A DNA stretch of 64,000 nt. Origin: Streptomyces aureocirculatus. Its GTDB lineage: Bacteria > Actinomycetota > Actinomycetes > Streptomycetales > Streptomycetaceae. A program made the position numbers and the translations under genes. The DNA lies in contig NZ_JOAP01000009.1 of the NCBI RefSeq assembly GCF_000720475.1, forward strand, positions 86,467 to 150,466, written 5' to 3'. Of this stretch, positions 8,743 to 19,000 are shown piece by piece (the stretch's first letter is position 1; every line of letters begins with the position of its first letter). The notes under the pieces were generated by a model. That model saw only the letters and a program-made list of their open reading frames with translations. It did no database searches and was not told the origin of the DNA.

Positions 8743-9356
8743 GGGTGAGGGTCCTTTCGCGGACAGGCGAGTGCGGGGACCGGCGAGGCGGAGTGATCAC
8801 GCCTCGTCCGACGGGCGGCGGCTCCAGGTCGCACGGCACGATCGGGCCGCGGACAAGCCGCCGAGCGGATTCCCGGAATGGGACAGCAACGGGACAGCAA
8901 CGGGACAGACGAGAACGAGAGCCCGAGCCCGCGCCGGGAGGAGAAACGCACGGAGAAGAAATCAATGCACGCTCAGAAGAACTCAGAAGTTCTCTGAGGA
9001 GAAGCACGGCGCCCAGAAGGGGCGTACACACGTGCTGCACGCACTGTAGCACACTGGGACGGCGTGAACGGCACTGCGCACGCGGGATCTTGAGCCTCCG
9101 CACGCCGGGTGACTCATAGTACGTGATCGCGTACCGTGAGTTGCCATGGGTGTCCGTCCGGCCCCCGCTGACCCCCTGCCCGGCTGCGGCCCCCATGGGC
9201 AGCCGACCAGGGTGTGGGTGCGGACGGCGAAAGGGGTGCGCGCGCCGACGGCCACTGCGCGCGCACCCCTGGCTGCGGGGCCCGTGAGGCCGGGTCCCGC
9301 AGCCATCGAGCTGATTACCCTGCCCTCCCGCCCCCGCTCCGCCGTACCGTTCTCCC
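8743..9356. promoter_or_regulatory. Long divergent intergenic region of the rho paralogue
   Basis: About 614 bp separate the rho paralogue start from the GNAT gene. I see no convincing gene. The part next to rho (8750-9060) would form a long mRNA leader if the promoter lies near 9060-9130; known rho genes are often autoregulated through their leader. It contains the short repeat GGGACAGCAAC in tandem (8881-8905). A 16-bp palindrome, GTACG-N6-CGTAC, lies at 9119-9134. Two adjacent strong hairpins lie at 9232-9304 and are listed separately. Confidence 0.45.
9232..9304. other. Two adjacent perfect hairpins
   Basis: The first hairpin has 13-base perfectly complementary arms at 9232-9244 and 9258-9270 around a 13-base loop. 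The second starts at the next base, with 9-base arms at 9271-9279 and 9296-9304. No T-run follows on either strand. Because the flanking genes diverge, a simple terminator role is odd; a structured leader of the GNAT gene (53 bp downstream) or a small RNA is possible. Confidence 0.55.
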
Positions 9357-9887
9357 ATGCCCGAACTCCAGCGCCTGCGCCCCGACCACGCTTCGGCTCT
9401 GCTCGCCTTCGAACGCGACAACCGCGCCTACTTCGCCGCGTCGGTGCCGGACCGCGGTGACGCCTACTTCGCCGAGTTCGACGCCCGGCTCGCGGCGCTC
9501 CTGGCCGAGCAGGAGAGCGGCGCGTGCCACTTCCATGTGCTCGCGGGCGGGGACGGCGAGATCCTCGGCCGGGTCAACCTCGTGGATGTGGCCGGGGGTT
9601 CGGCCGAGCTCGGGTACCGCATCGCGGAGAAGGCGGCCCGGCAGGGGCTCGCCACGTCCGCCGTGGAGAAGGTGTGCCTGCTCGCGGCCACCGAGTACGG
9701 GCTGACGTCGCTGCGCGCCGGGACGACGCTGGACAACCCGGGCTCCCAGGCGGTCCTGGCCCGCGCCGGTTTCGTCGCCACCGGCGAGACCGAACTCGAC
9801 GGCCGCCCCGGGATCACGTACACCCGGGACCTGACGGGCCGCCCCCGCCGCACGGACACGGTGTCCGGGCGACGGTACACGGGGTAG
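9357..9887 (+). CDS. GNAT acetyltransferase of the RimJ/RimL type
   Basis: The product is 176 residues with the GNAT fold: beta strands (FHVLAGGDGEILGRVNLVDV), the acetyl-CoA loop (YRIAEKAARQGLATSAVEKV, a variant of the R/Q-x-x-G-x-G/A site) and the C-terminal strand after N-P-x-S (LDNPGSQAVLARAGFVATGE). RimJ/RimL-like enzymes transfer acetyl from acetyl-CoA to amino groups of proteins or small molecules in the cytoplasm; the substrate cannot be told. It is a single gene, convergent with the dehydrogenase that ends at 9911. Confidence 0.88.
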   Translation: MPELQRLRPDHASALLAFERDNRAYFAASVPDRGDAYFAEFDARLAALLAEQESGACHFHVLAGGDGEILGRVNLVDVAGGSAELGYRIAEKAARQGLATSAVEKVCLLAATEYGLTSLRAGTTLDNPGSQAVLARAGFVATGETELDGRPGITYTRDLTGRPRRTDTVSGRRYTG

Positions 9888-9910
9888 CGGCACTGGCCGG
9901 AGAAGGACGG

Positions 9911-11485
<1,575 letters not shown>

Positions 11486-11550
11486 GAGGGCTCCTCGGTG
11501 TCGGCGGGGGTTCCGTGGTGCCACGCTTCCGTGGGCGGGCGCCGGAGCGC

Positions 11551-13164
11551 TCACGCGGACGGGGGTGGCGGAATCGGGCGTTCCAGGCGCAGCTCGTGTG
11601 CGGCCCGCGCCAGGGAACGGGACTGCTGCTGCTCGTACAGCGCGAAGGGGTCGAGCACGTCGCGGCCGACGGCGCCGGACAGCCAGTCACTGTCGTACGC
11701 GACGCCCGTCTCGCCTTCCTTACGGGCGCCGGATTCCTCCAGGTTCGACTGGAAGATCCCGGCGGCTGACCGCGGCAGGAAGTCCTCGTACACGATCGGT
11801 TCCGCACGCACCCAGCCCTCGCGGAGGAGCCCTGGCAGGTCCGGGGGCGGGGTGCCGCCGTCGCGGGCCCGGTCGGCGACGGCGTGGTACGTGAAGTGGG
11901 CGAGGCCGCGTTCGGCGAGGGCGCGCTCGGTGCCGGGGAAGCGGGTGGGCCAGAGGGAACGGAGGAGGTCGGCGCGGGTGGGGGCGGTGGTGCCGTGGGC
12001 CTCGGCGGGGGCGCGGCGGACGGCGGGGTCGTGGCGCACGGCGGAGTCATGGCGCACGGCGGGGGCCTGGGCATCGGCACCGTCACGGGTCCCGGCACCG
12101 TCACGGGTCCCGGCACCGTCACGGGCCCCGGCACCGTCACGGGCCCCGGCCGCCCCGTGCGCCGCGGCCGCCTCCCGGTCCGCCAGGTCCAGCAGCTCGT
12201 CGTAGCAGGCCCGCCCCCGCCGCGTGAGGGCGATGCCGCGCGCCTCCACCTCCCCGAACCGCACCCGCAGCGTCCCCCCGGTCACGGTCCCGTCGGGGAG
12301 CCGCAGGGCGCGCGGCTCGTCGAGTGCCCGGAACGAGGTCTGCCGGAGCAGCACGTCCGGGCCGACCCCCCGCGGCGGGCCCTGGATGGTGTCGATCATC
12401 TCGATGCCACGGTCGGTCATCCGCCGGTACAGCTCGTCGATGTCGAGGACGCGGGGCGTCAGATGGTTGATGTGGGTGCTGCGCACGCCGCCGATGTCGG
12501 CGGCCACGGCCGACACCCGTTCCAGCGTCTCGTACCAGGCCTTGTCGACGGGTTCGGCCGACAGCTCGAACGCGGCCACGGCGAGGCTCAGGAACCGTTC
12601 GGCGTCGTCCTCCGGCAGGCCCTGCTCGGCCTCGGCGCGGTCGGCGAGTGCGAGCAGCTCCGGCGGGAACAGCTCCCGCCCCGCGAGGAACCGTTCGAGG
12701 CGTCGCCGCAGCTCGGGGCCGAAGAAGCGGGGGTCGGCCGGGGTGAGCAGGGAGGTGAACACGCGGAAGGGGTTGCGGGCGAGCTCGTCGCCGTCGACGG
12801 GGCGGAAGGCGGTGGACACCACGGGTACGGCGCTCGCGGCGGCCTCCCGCAGGTCGTAGAAGCCGACGGGCCGCATTCCGAGGGCCCCGAAGACGCGTCC
12901 GACCTGCTCCAGCTCCGCCGGTGTGCCGACCCGGACGGCGCCGTGCCGCTCGGCGGTGACCCGCGCGATCGCCCCGAGCCGCTCCGCGTCGCCACCACGT
13001 TCGCGCAGCACGTCCTCGTTCACTTCGCGCGTCACGTCGACGAGGGTGTCGTACGCGGGGACCTCACGCCCGTACATGGCGGAGAGCCGGACGGCGAAGG
13101 CGGCGCGGAGCTGCCAGGGCGCGAGAAGGGTCGCCGGGTGCCGCCCGGCCGGACGTCCGGTCAT
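11551..13164 (-). CDS. hglS: 2-oxoadipate dioxygenase/decarboxylase (HglS/YdcJ, DUF1338 family)
   Basis: ATG 13164 follows GGAGG at 7-8 bases. The 537-residue product matches the HglS family, Fe(II) enzymes that convert 2-oxoadipate to D-2-hydroxyglutarate and CO2 in lysine catabolism. Supporting segments are TAERHGAVRVGT (His near residue 74), SVVSTAFRP-like PVVSTAFRPVDGDEL and, most telling, RSTHINHLTPRVLDIDELY (His near 231/234); a Glu in VRFGEVEARGIAL is the expected third metal ligand. Residues about 345-400 carry an unusual run of GAGARD/GAGTRD and AVRHD repeats encoded by 15-bp and similar tandem repeats (about 12040-12145), inserted in a surface region. It starts 11 bp after the FAD oxidase gene, so the two are one transcript. 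Confidence 0.88.
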   Translation of the reverse strand: MTGRPAGRHPATLLAPWQLRAAFAVRLSAMYGREVPAYDTLVDVTREVNEDVLRERGGDAERLGAIARVTAERHGAVRVGTPAELEQVGRVFGALGMRPVGFYDLREAAASAVPVVSTAFRPVDGDELARNPFRVFTSLLTPADPRFFGPELRRRLERFLAGRELFPPELLALADRAEAEQGLPEDDAERFLSLAVAAFELSAEPVDKAWYETLERVSAVAADIGGVRSTHINHLTPRVLDIDELYRRMTDRGIEMIDTIQGPPRGVGPDVLLRQTSFRALDEPRALRLPDGTVTGGTLRVRFGEVEARGIALTRRGRACYDELLDLADREAAAAHGAAGARDGAGARDGAGTRDGAGTRDGADAQAPAVRHDSAVRHDPAVRRAPAEAHGTTAPTRADLLRSLWPTRFPGTERALAERGLAHFTYHAVADRARDGGTPPPDLPGLLREGWVRAEPIVYEDFLPRSAAGIFQSNLEESGARKEGETGVAYDSDWLSGAVGRDVLDPFALYEQQQSRSLARAAHELRLERPIPPPPSA

Positions 13165-13175
13165 GGGTGTGCCTC

Positions 13176-14381
13176 CTACACCACGTGGGCCTCGGGACGG
13201 CCGCCGGAGACGGCGCCGTCGGCGAAACGGTCGGCGCTCAGGGGCGAGACGTCGACGAAGGGCTCGCGTCCCAGGTACAGGTCGCGTACGACTTCCCCGA
13301 CGGCCGGGGCCTGGAGGAACCCGTGCCCGGAGAAGCCGGTGGCGTAGAGGAAGTTGGCCACGTCCGGCGCCCGCCCGATGAGGGCGTTGCAGTCGGGTGT
13401 CACCTCGTACAGACCGGCCCACCCGTCGACGACCTCCAGTTCGGCGACGTCGGGCGCGCGCACCCGGGCCGCGTCCCGGAACAGCTCGACCCAGTCGTCG
13501 GACCACGTCGTGTCGAACCCCTCCTCCTGGCCGGGGTCGGCGAGCCCGATGAGCAGTCCGCCGCCGTCGCCGTTGTGGAAGTAGGCGGTGGAGGAGAAGT
13601 CGATGGTGAAGGGGATGCGGGGTGCGGGCGGGCGCGGTGGGCGCGGGGGCCGGGTCAGGGCGATCTGGCGGCGCAGCGGCCGTACGGGAAGCGGCACCCC
13701 GGCCGCCTCGCCGATACCGGCCGACCAGGCGCCGGCCGCGCACACCAGGGCGGCGCAGGGGATGACGCCCCGGTCGGTGCGCACGGCGGTGACGCGTCCG
13801 GCGTCGGTGTCGACATCGACGCCGGTGACCGTGGTCCCCGTACGGAACCGCACCCCGGCGCGGGCGGCCGCGCGGGCGTATCCCCGGACGACGAGACCGG
13901 GTCTCGCGTGCCCGTCGTCCGGCGAGTGGACGGCACCTACGAGGCCTTCGGCGCGTACGTACGGGCACAGCTCGCGGGCACGCTCCGGGCTGACGATCCT
14001 GCTGGGCACGCCCATGCGGTTCTGCACCTCGACGCTCGCCTCGAACGCGGCGAGGTCCGCGGGTTCGCTCAGCAGGAACAGGTACCCCACCCGGTCGAAC
14101 CGGATGTCGCCGCCCGGCCGCCCCGCGAAGTCCTCGTACGCCCGCAGGCTCCGCAGCCCGAGCGCGATGTTCAGCGGGTCGGAGAACTGCGCCCGCACCC
14201 CGCCGATGGGCTTCCCCGAACTCCCGCTCCCGAGCGTGCCGCGCTCGACGACGACGAGGTCGCGTACGCCGGATTCGGCGAGGTGGAAGGCGATGGAGAG
14301 GCCGATGACGCCGCCGCCGACGATGACGACGGGGGCGGGGGCCGCCGGACGAGGACCGGTCGTACGGGAGATTGCGGACAC
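13176..14381 (-). CDS. amaA: FAD-dependent amine oxidase, probable L-pipecolate oxidase
   Basis: GTG 14381 was chosen because GGAGGG lies 8 bases upstream; an in-frame ATG at 14438 lacks this. The 401-residue protein has the DAO-type FAD-binding fold: the dinucleotide motif VVIVGGGVIGLSIAFHLAESG, ERGTLGSGSSGKPIGGVRAQ, and the C-terminal FAD motif YATGFSGHGFLQAPAVGEVV. This is the sarcosine oxidase/pipecolate oxidase type, which oxidises a secondary amine or D/L-amino acid to an imine and makes H2O2. In Pseudomonas the partners of HglS and AmaB include the pipecolate oxidase AmaA, so pipecolate is the best guess here. Sarcosine, glycine or another amine are alternatives. It is the first gene of the operon. 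Confidence 0.75.
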   Translation of the reverse strand: MSAISRTTGPRPAAPAPVVIVGGGVIGLSIAFHLAESGVRDLVVVERGTLGSGSSGKPIGGVRAQFSDPLNIALGLRSLRAYEDFAGRPGGDIRFDRVGYLFLLSEPADLAAFEASVEVQNRMGVPSRIVSPERARELCPYVRAEGLVGAVHSPDDGHARPGLVVRGYARAAARAGVRFRTGTTVTGVDVDTDAGRVTAVRTDRGVIPCAALVCAAGAWSAGIGEAAGVPLPVRPLRRQIALTRPPRPPRPPAPRIPFTIDFSSTAYFHNGDGGGLLIGLADPGQEEGFDTTWSDDWVELFRDAARVRAPDVAELEVVDGWAGLYEVTPDCNALIGRAPDVANFLYATGFSGHGFLQAPAVGEVVRDLYLGREPFVDVSPLSADRFADGAVSGGRPEAHVV

Positions 14382-14471
14382 AGCGAGAACCCTCCAACTC
14401 AACAGGAACTGCTGACGGGCGGGCGATCCACCGGTCATCGTCCAGCACGGCGGCCGTCATCGTCCATTGCG

Positions 14472-14530
14472 CCTCGCTGCGTCTCGGGATACCTCGCTGC
14501 GTCTCGGGATGTCTCGCTGCGTCTCGGATG
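14472..14530. repeat. Three tandem copies of a 20-bp unit
   Basis: The unit CCTCGCTGCGTCTCGGGATA occurs at 14472-14491 and 14492-14511, with a slightly shorter third copy to 14530. It lies between the stop of the LCAT-like gene (14550) and the oxidase promoter region, outside coding sequence. Confidence 0.85.
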
Positions 14531-14549
14531 CCTCGGGGCGCCTCGGTCG

Positions 14550-16034
14550 TCAGTCGGCTTCCTGCTCCGTCCCGGGTTCACCCGCCAGCACGAGCTGGGT
14601 GACGGCGTGGCCGTCGATGGTGCGCACGGTGACGCGGTACAGGCCCGGCGCGCTCACGGTGGCCCGGGCCATGATGTTCCCTTCGCCCCACATCGGCCTG
14701 AGGGGGCGCGGGTTGTGGCCTTCGTCGTCGGCGATCTCGCACTTGAGGCCGGACAGGGAGTCCACGCCGGTGAGCTTGACGGTCCACGGCGTTCCGGCCT
14801 CCACCAGGTCGGGCACTTCGAGGCCGCAGCCGGGGGCGCCCTGGGGCGGGCCGAGGTGATCGTCGCCGCGCAGTACCTCGGCCACGGCCTTGAGCGCGAC
14901 GCGGTCGCAGGCCACGGCGCCGTGCTGGAGCGGAAGCGGTGTGACGGCGGGGCCCACGGCGGCGGAGTCCTTGTGGACGGTGCCGTCGCCCTTGACGTCG
15001 TAGAACCGCAGCGCGCCGCGCGGGTCACGGATGAAGGCGCCGCTGGTGTGCTGGCGGGCCCCGTGGTGATGCGCGTGGACGACGCCGTCCTTGACGGTGA
15101 GGCTCTGCATCGTGGCCTGGTTGGTACCGGCCACCGCCCAGTGTCCCGGCAGCGTCATGTGGATCTGCTTGCCCTGGAAGTCAGCCGCCGCCTGGGCGAG
15201 TTCCGCGTTGCCGCCGATACCGGCCACGTCGCCGGGGGTGAGACGGCGGACGTCGTCGCCCTCGATGAGGCAGGCGTACTGCGGCAGCAGGTCGTGCAGG
15301 CCCGGCATGGTGGCGGAGACGGACCGGAGCTGCCGGTGCGGGAGCGGGACGGGGGTGCCGCGGCCGCTGTTGAGGATCGCCGCCGCCTTCACCGCGCCGT
15401 AGAAGGGCGTTCCGAGGGTGAGGACGGCACGGGTGTCGTCGAAGAGGTCGCTGTCGTACGAGGCGTCCAGGGCCGCCCGGGTGACGAGCCCTCCCATGGA
15501 GTGGGCGACGAAGACCAGTTGCGCCGGGCGCTCGTCGACACGGTGGCGGCGGGCCTCGTCGTGTGCGGGGTGCGCCTGCCAGGCGACGAGGTGGCGGCGG
15601 GCGGCTTCGGCCAGGAGGCGGCCGTTGACGGTGACGGGCAGGCGCCAGTCGTAGGCGAACTCCAGGACGGCGGCCTCGTGGGCGACGCAGCTCCGGACGA
15701 CGTCGATCAGGGCGGTGTAGGGCTCGAACCCCTGTAAGTAGGGCGTCCAGTACGAGTGCCGCATCAGTTGCGTGGCCTTGAGGCGGCCGGTCCTACCCTC
15801 CAGTTCCTCCGGCGTCAGACGCAGCGGCTCCAGGCCCCGGGGCCTGGTCCACGCCTTGAGGAGCCATGACACACCCGACAGGCCCCAGACGGTCTTTTGG
15901 GTGACGGTGTCGTAGAGCTCGCTGCCCATGATGCCCGGCACGATGACGACGGCGTTCTGCGTGATGTCGGCGGTCACCACCGGTGCCGGTGTGCCGGTGG
16001 CAAGTTTGTCGCTTTCTCGCTCGTGGGGATTCAT
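14550..16034 (-). CDS. LCAT-like alpha/beta hydrolase (lipase/acyltransferase)
   Basis: The product is 494 residues from ATG 16034. The N-terminal signature VVIVPGIMGSELYD and the nucleophile elbow VFVAHSMGGLVTRAA (Ser of H-S-M-G-G) are those of the lecithin:cholesterol acyltransferase family, which act on lipids as acyltransferase or phospholipase. The C-terminal about 120 residues look like a beta-sandwich (TPWTVKLTGVDSLSG, APGLYRVTVRTIDGHAVTQL). There is no signal peptide, so the enzyme is probably cytoplasmic, which is unusual for a simple secreted lipase. The start codon is only 20 bp from that of the divergent caspase-STAND-WD40 gene, pointing to a functional link; it could be an effector or substrate of that system. 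No Shine-Dalgarno is visible, so translation may be leaderless. Confidence 0.78.
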   Translation of the reverse strand: MNPHERESDKLATGTPAPVVTADITQNAVVIVPGIMGSELYDTVTQKTVWGLSGVSWLLKAWTRPRGLEPLRLTPEELEGRTGRLKATQLMRHSYWTPYLQGFEPYTALIDVVRSCVAHEAAVLEFAYDWRLPVTVNGRLLAEAARRHLVAWQAHPAHDEARRHRVDERPAQLVFVAHSMGGLVTRAALDASYDSDLFDDTRAVLTLGTPFYGAVKAAAILNSGRGTPVPLPHRQLRSVSATMPGLHDLLPQYACLIEGDDVRRLTPGDVAGIGGNAELAQAAADFQGKQIHMTLPGHWAVAGTNQATMQSLTVKDGVVHAHHHGARQHTSGAFIRDPRGALRFYDVKGDGTVHKDSAAVGPAVTPLPLQHGAVACDRVALKAVAEVLRGDDHLGPPQGAPGCGLEVPDLVEAGTPWTVKLTGVDSLSGLKCEIADDEGHNPRPLRPMWGEGNIMARATVSAPGLYRVTVRTIDGHAVTQLVLAGEPGTEQEAD

Positions 16035-16054
16035 GGCTGTGAACAATAGGGAAC

Positions 16055-19000
16055 ATGCAGGCGGAGCGCGTCCCCGGGACGGAAGTCGAGCGTCCACGGG
16101 CGGAAGTCGCGTACTCGGAGCCGACGACGGGGACCGCCGGTTCGCTGGTCGTCGTGGCGGTGGAGGACGGGGACCCCGAGTTCGCCAAGGCCGTCGACGA
16201 GCAGCTCTCGGCCGTGACCGCGTGGTGGCCGACCGGTCCCGCGCCGGGCCAGGGTTTCGTGCAGACCGTGCTGCGCGCACCGGAGGAGCGCAACGACGTG
16301 GAGCGCTTCCTGCACACCTCCGGTATCCGGGAGGCCGCGGAGAACGAGGCCCTGGTCGTGTACATCACCTCGCACGGCACCGTCGGCAGATCCCTCAGGC
16401 ACTTCCTGATCCTGCCGGACACGGACACCGACCGGCTCCTCGCGACGGGCATGCCGACCAACGACGTCGTCGTGGCCGCGATCGACTCGCGGGCCCGCCA
16501 CGTACTCGTGATCGTGAACGCCTGTGAGGCGGAAGGCATCGACGCGGAGCTGAAGGCCCTCGTACGCGAACTCGTCGACCCACCGGGTGCCAGGCGTTCG
16601 GTGAACGTGGTGGCGACGACGGCGACCCGTTCTCCGGTACTGGGCCGGGAGTTCGCCGCGGTGCTGCGCCTGGCCTTCGACTGGCTGCGGGACGCCGCGG
16701 GCATCGCCCGCCCGCAGCTCTCGATCTCCGAGTTCATCCAGGCCCTGGAACAGGCGACCGAGCGGCTGAACGAGGAACGTGACCTCGGGCTCGCAGGACC
16801 GCGGCCTGTCCTCCTCGCCAGGCTCGGGGATCCGGCCCCCACGCTGCCCAACCCCGGCTACCGGCCGCGGCCGAAGGTGGTCACGGGCGCCCGTGCGGAG
16901 GTCGCGGCCACGCCGGAGGAGCTCGAGTACTGGCTGGACCGCGCCAGTGGACGCGCCAGCAGCGACGATCCCGGCTGGTACTTCTCCGGACGCAAGAAGC
17001 TCAACCGCGAGCTGGCGGACTTCGTCGCGGGCCCGCCGGGAGTCCTCGTGGTGACCGGCACCGCGGCCAGCGGGAAGTCCGCCGTGCTGGCCCGTGCGGT
17101 GACCCTCAGCGACCCCTCGTTCAGGGCATCGCCGCGCTACGCCGACGCGGTGCGCAAGGCACCGCCGGACAGCGTTCCTGGCGAGGGTTCCATCCATGTC
17201 GCGGTGTCCACCCGCAACCGTGGACCGCTGAGCCTCATCGCCGCCGTCGGCACCCGGCTCGGCTGTGCGCGGGACCTTACCCGACCGGCGACGGATGCTC
17301 TGCGGCAGTGGCAGGAGTCGCTGCGGGCCTTCTTCACGACGTGCCCTGCGGACGTGGCGGACGTGACCGACGGGGCCGACGGGGCCGACGGGGCCGACGG
17401 GGCCGACGGGGTCACCGTGGCCGATGTGGTCACCGTGGTCGTCGACGGCCTCGACGAGTCACCCGATCCGGTGGCGTGCGTCCGCGATGTGCTGGTGCCG
17501 CTCGCGGACCACGCCGGTGCCGGCGGGTCCCGCCGCGGGCTGCGTCTTCTGCTCGGCGTCCGCAGTACGAGCCCGGGCACTCCGGAGGCGGCGGTCTCGG
17601 GTGGGCCGCCTGGCCTGCATGGCTTGCACGGCTTGCTTGGCCTGCACGGCTTGCACGGCCTGCACGGCCTGTTGCAGGAGCTGCTGCTCGCCTTCCCCGC
17701 CGCGCGGGTGCTGCGTACGGACAGCGAGGGCGTGCGGGCGGACATCGCCGCGTATGTGGCCGCGCTCCTGTCCGGGGTGTCCTGGGGCGGCGACGACCCG
17801 TCCGCGATCCCCTCGGCGGCGGAGTGTGTCGCGCGGCGCGTCGGCCGTTCCTTCCTCGACGCGCGCCTGGCGGCGGAACAACTGCGGCGCGGCGACGGCA
17901 TCGAGCTGCTCAGCGACTCGCGCTGGCTCGCGGGGCTCGACAGGGGCACGGTCGGCCTGTTCGAACAGGACCTCGACCAGGTCGCCGACGACGGCCTGAA
18001 CAGGGCGGAGGCACTCGCGCTGCTGCGCGCCACCGCCTTCGGCCTCGGCCGGGGGATTCCCTGGGCACAGGTGTGGCCGACGGTGGCATCGGAACTACTC
18101 GGCGCCCGCCTCGAACACGCCGACGACAAGATCCGGCACCTCCTCGAGGGCCGCCTCGCCGGATATCTCGCGCACGACATCGAGGACGACCACGTCGTGT
18201 ACCGGCCCGCGCACGAGCAGCTCGGGGGCATGCTGCGGCGGTGGGCGCCCGAGCCGAGCGCTTCGCCCGTGGCGGGCGAGCGCATCGCCGCCGCCCTGGC
18301 GGGTCTGGTCAAGGCCGACACGGTGACCGTGCCGCACCCCTATCTGCGCCGGTACCTGGCCCGCCACGCGGCGATCGGCGGGGCCCTTGACGACCGTCAC
18401 GTACCGCCGCCCCTGCTGCCCTGGACCACCGGCGACGGTGTGCGGGGCCTCCTCGGCCTCCCGCTCGTCCCCGGCGCGGGCCGGTCGTGGCTCACCGCGT
18501 GGGCGGCCGTCGAACCCTACGTACAGGGTGCGGACCTCGCCTCCCGGTGCTCCAGCCTGCATCTGGCTCGTACCGCCATGCGGTTCCCCGGCCGTCCGCA
18601 CCATCTGCTTCCTCCGGAGGCGGCCTTCGCGGGCTCCCGCCTTTCGGTGCTGTGGTCGCAGTGGGAGCCACCGGCCAACGTCCTCGCCACCCTCGGGCGG
18701 CCGGGTCTGGCGCTGGCTCCGGCGGCGGGCCCCGGTGGTGCGGCGCTCCTTGCGGTGGGCGGCGCGTCGGGCTCCGTCGAGTTCGTCGACGCGGTGTCGG
18801 GCGCGCCCGTCGGGGACCGGGTCTCCGCGCACGACGGCGACGTGCGGTGCCTTGACTTCGTGCCGGACGCCGCCGGTGGCGGTGCGCTCGTCTCCGGCAG
18901 CGCGGACGGCACGGTACGCATCCGGGATACGAGCCGGGGGGCGCTGCTCGGCGGGATGGCCTTCGAAGGGCGGACCTGGGTCGCCGATGTCGCCGGGTGC

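Noticed and set aside
11551..14460. 969-codon reverse open frame
   Set aside because: Only the last 537 codons are hglS (start at 13164 with GGAGG); the first part is a shadow of the FAD oxidase gene in another frame.
13167..15737. 856-codon forward open frame
   Set aside because: Antisense to the oxidase and LCAT-like genes, with no start signal and low-complexity content.
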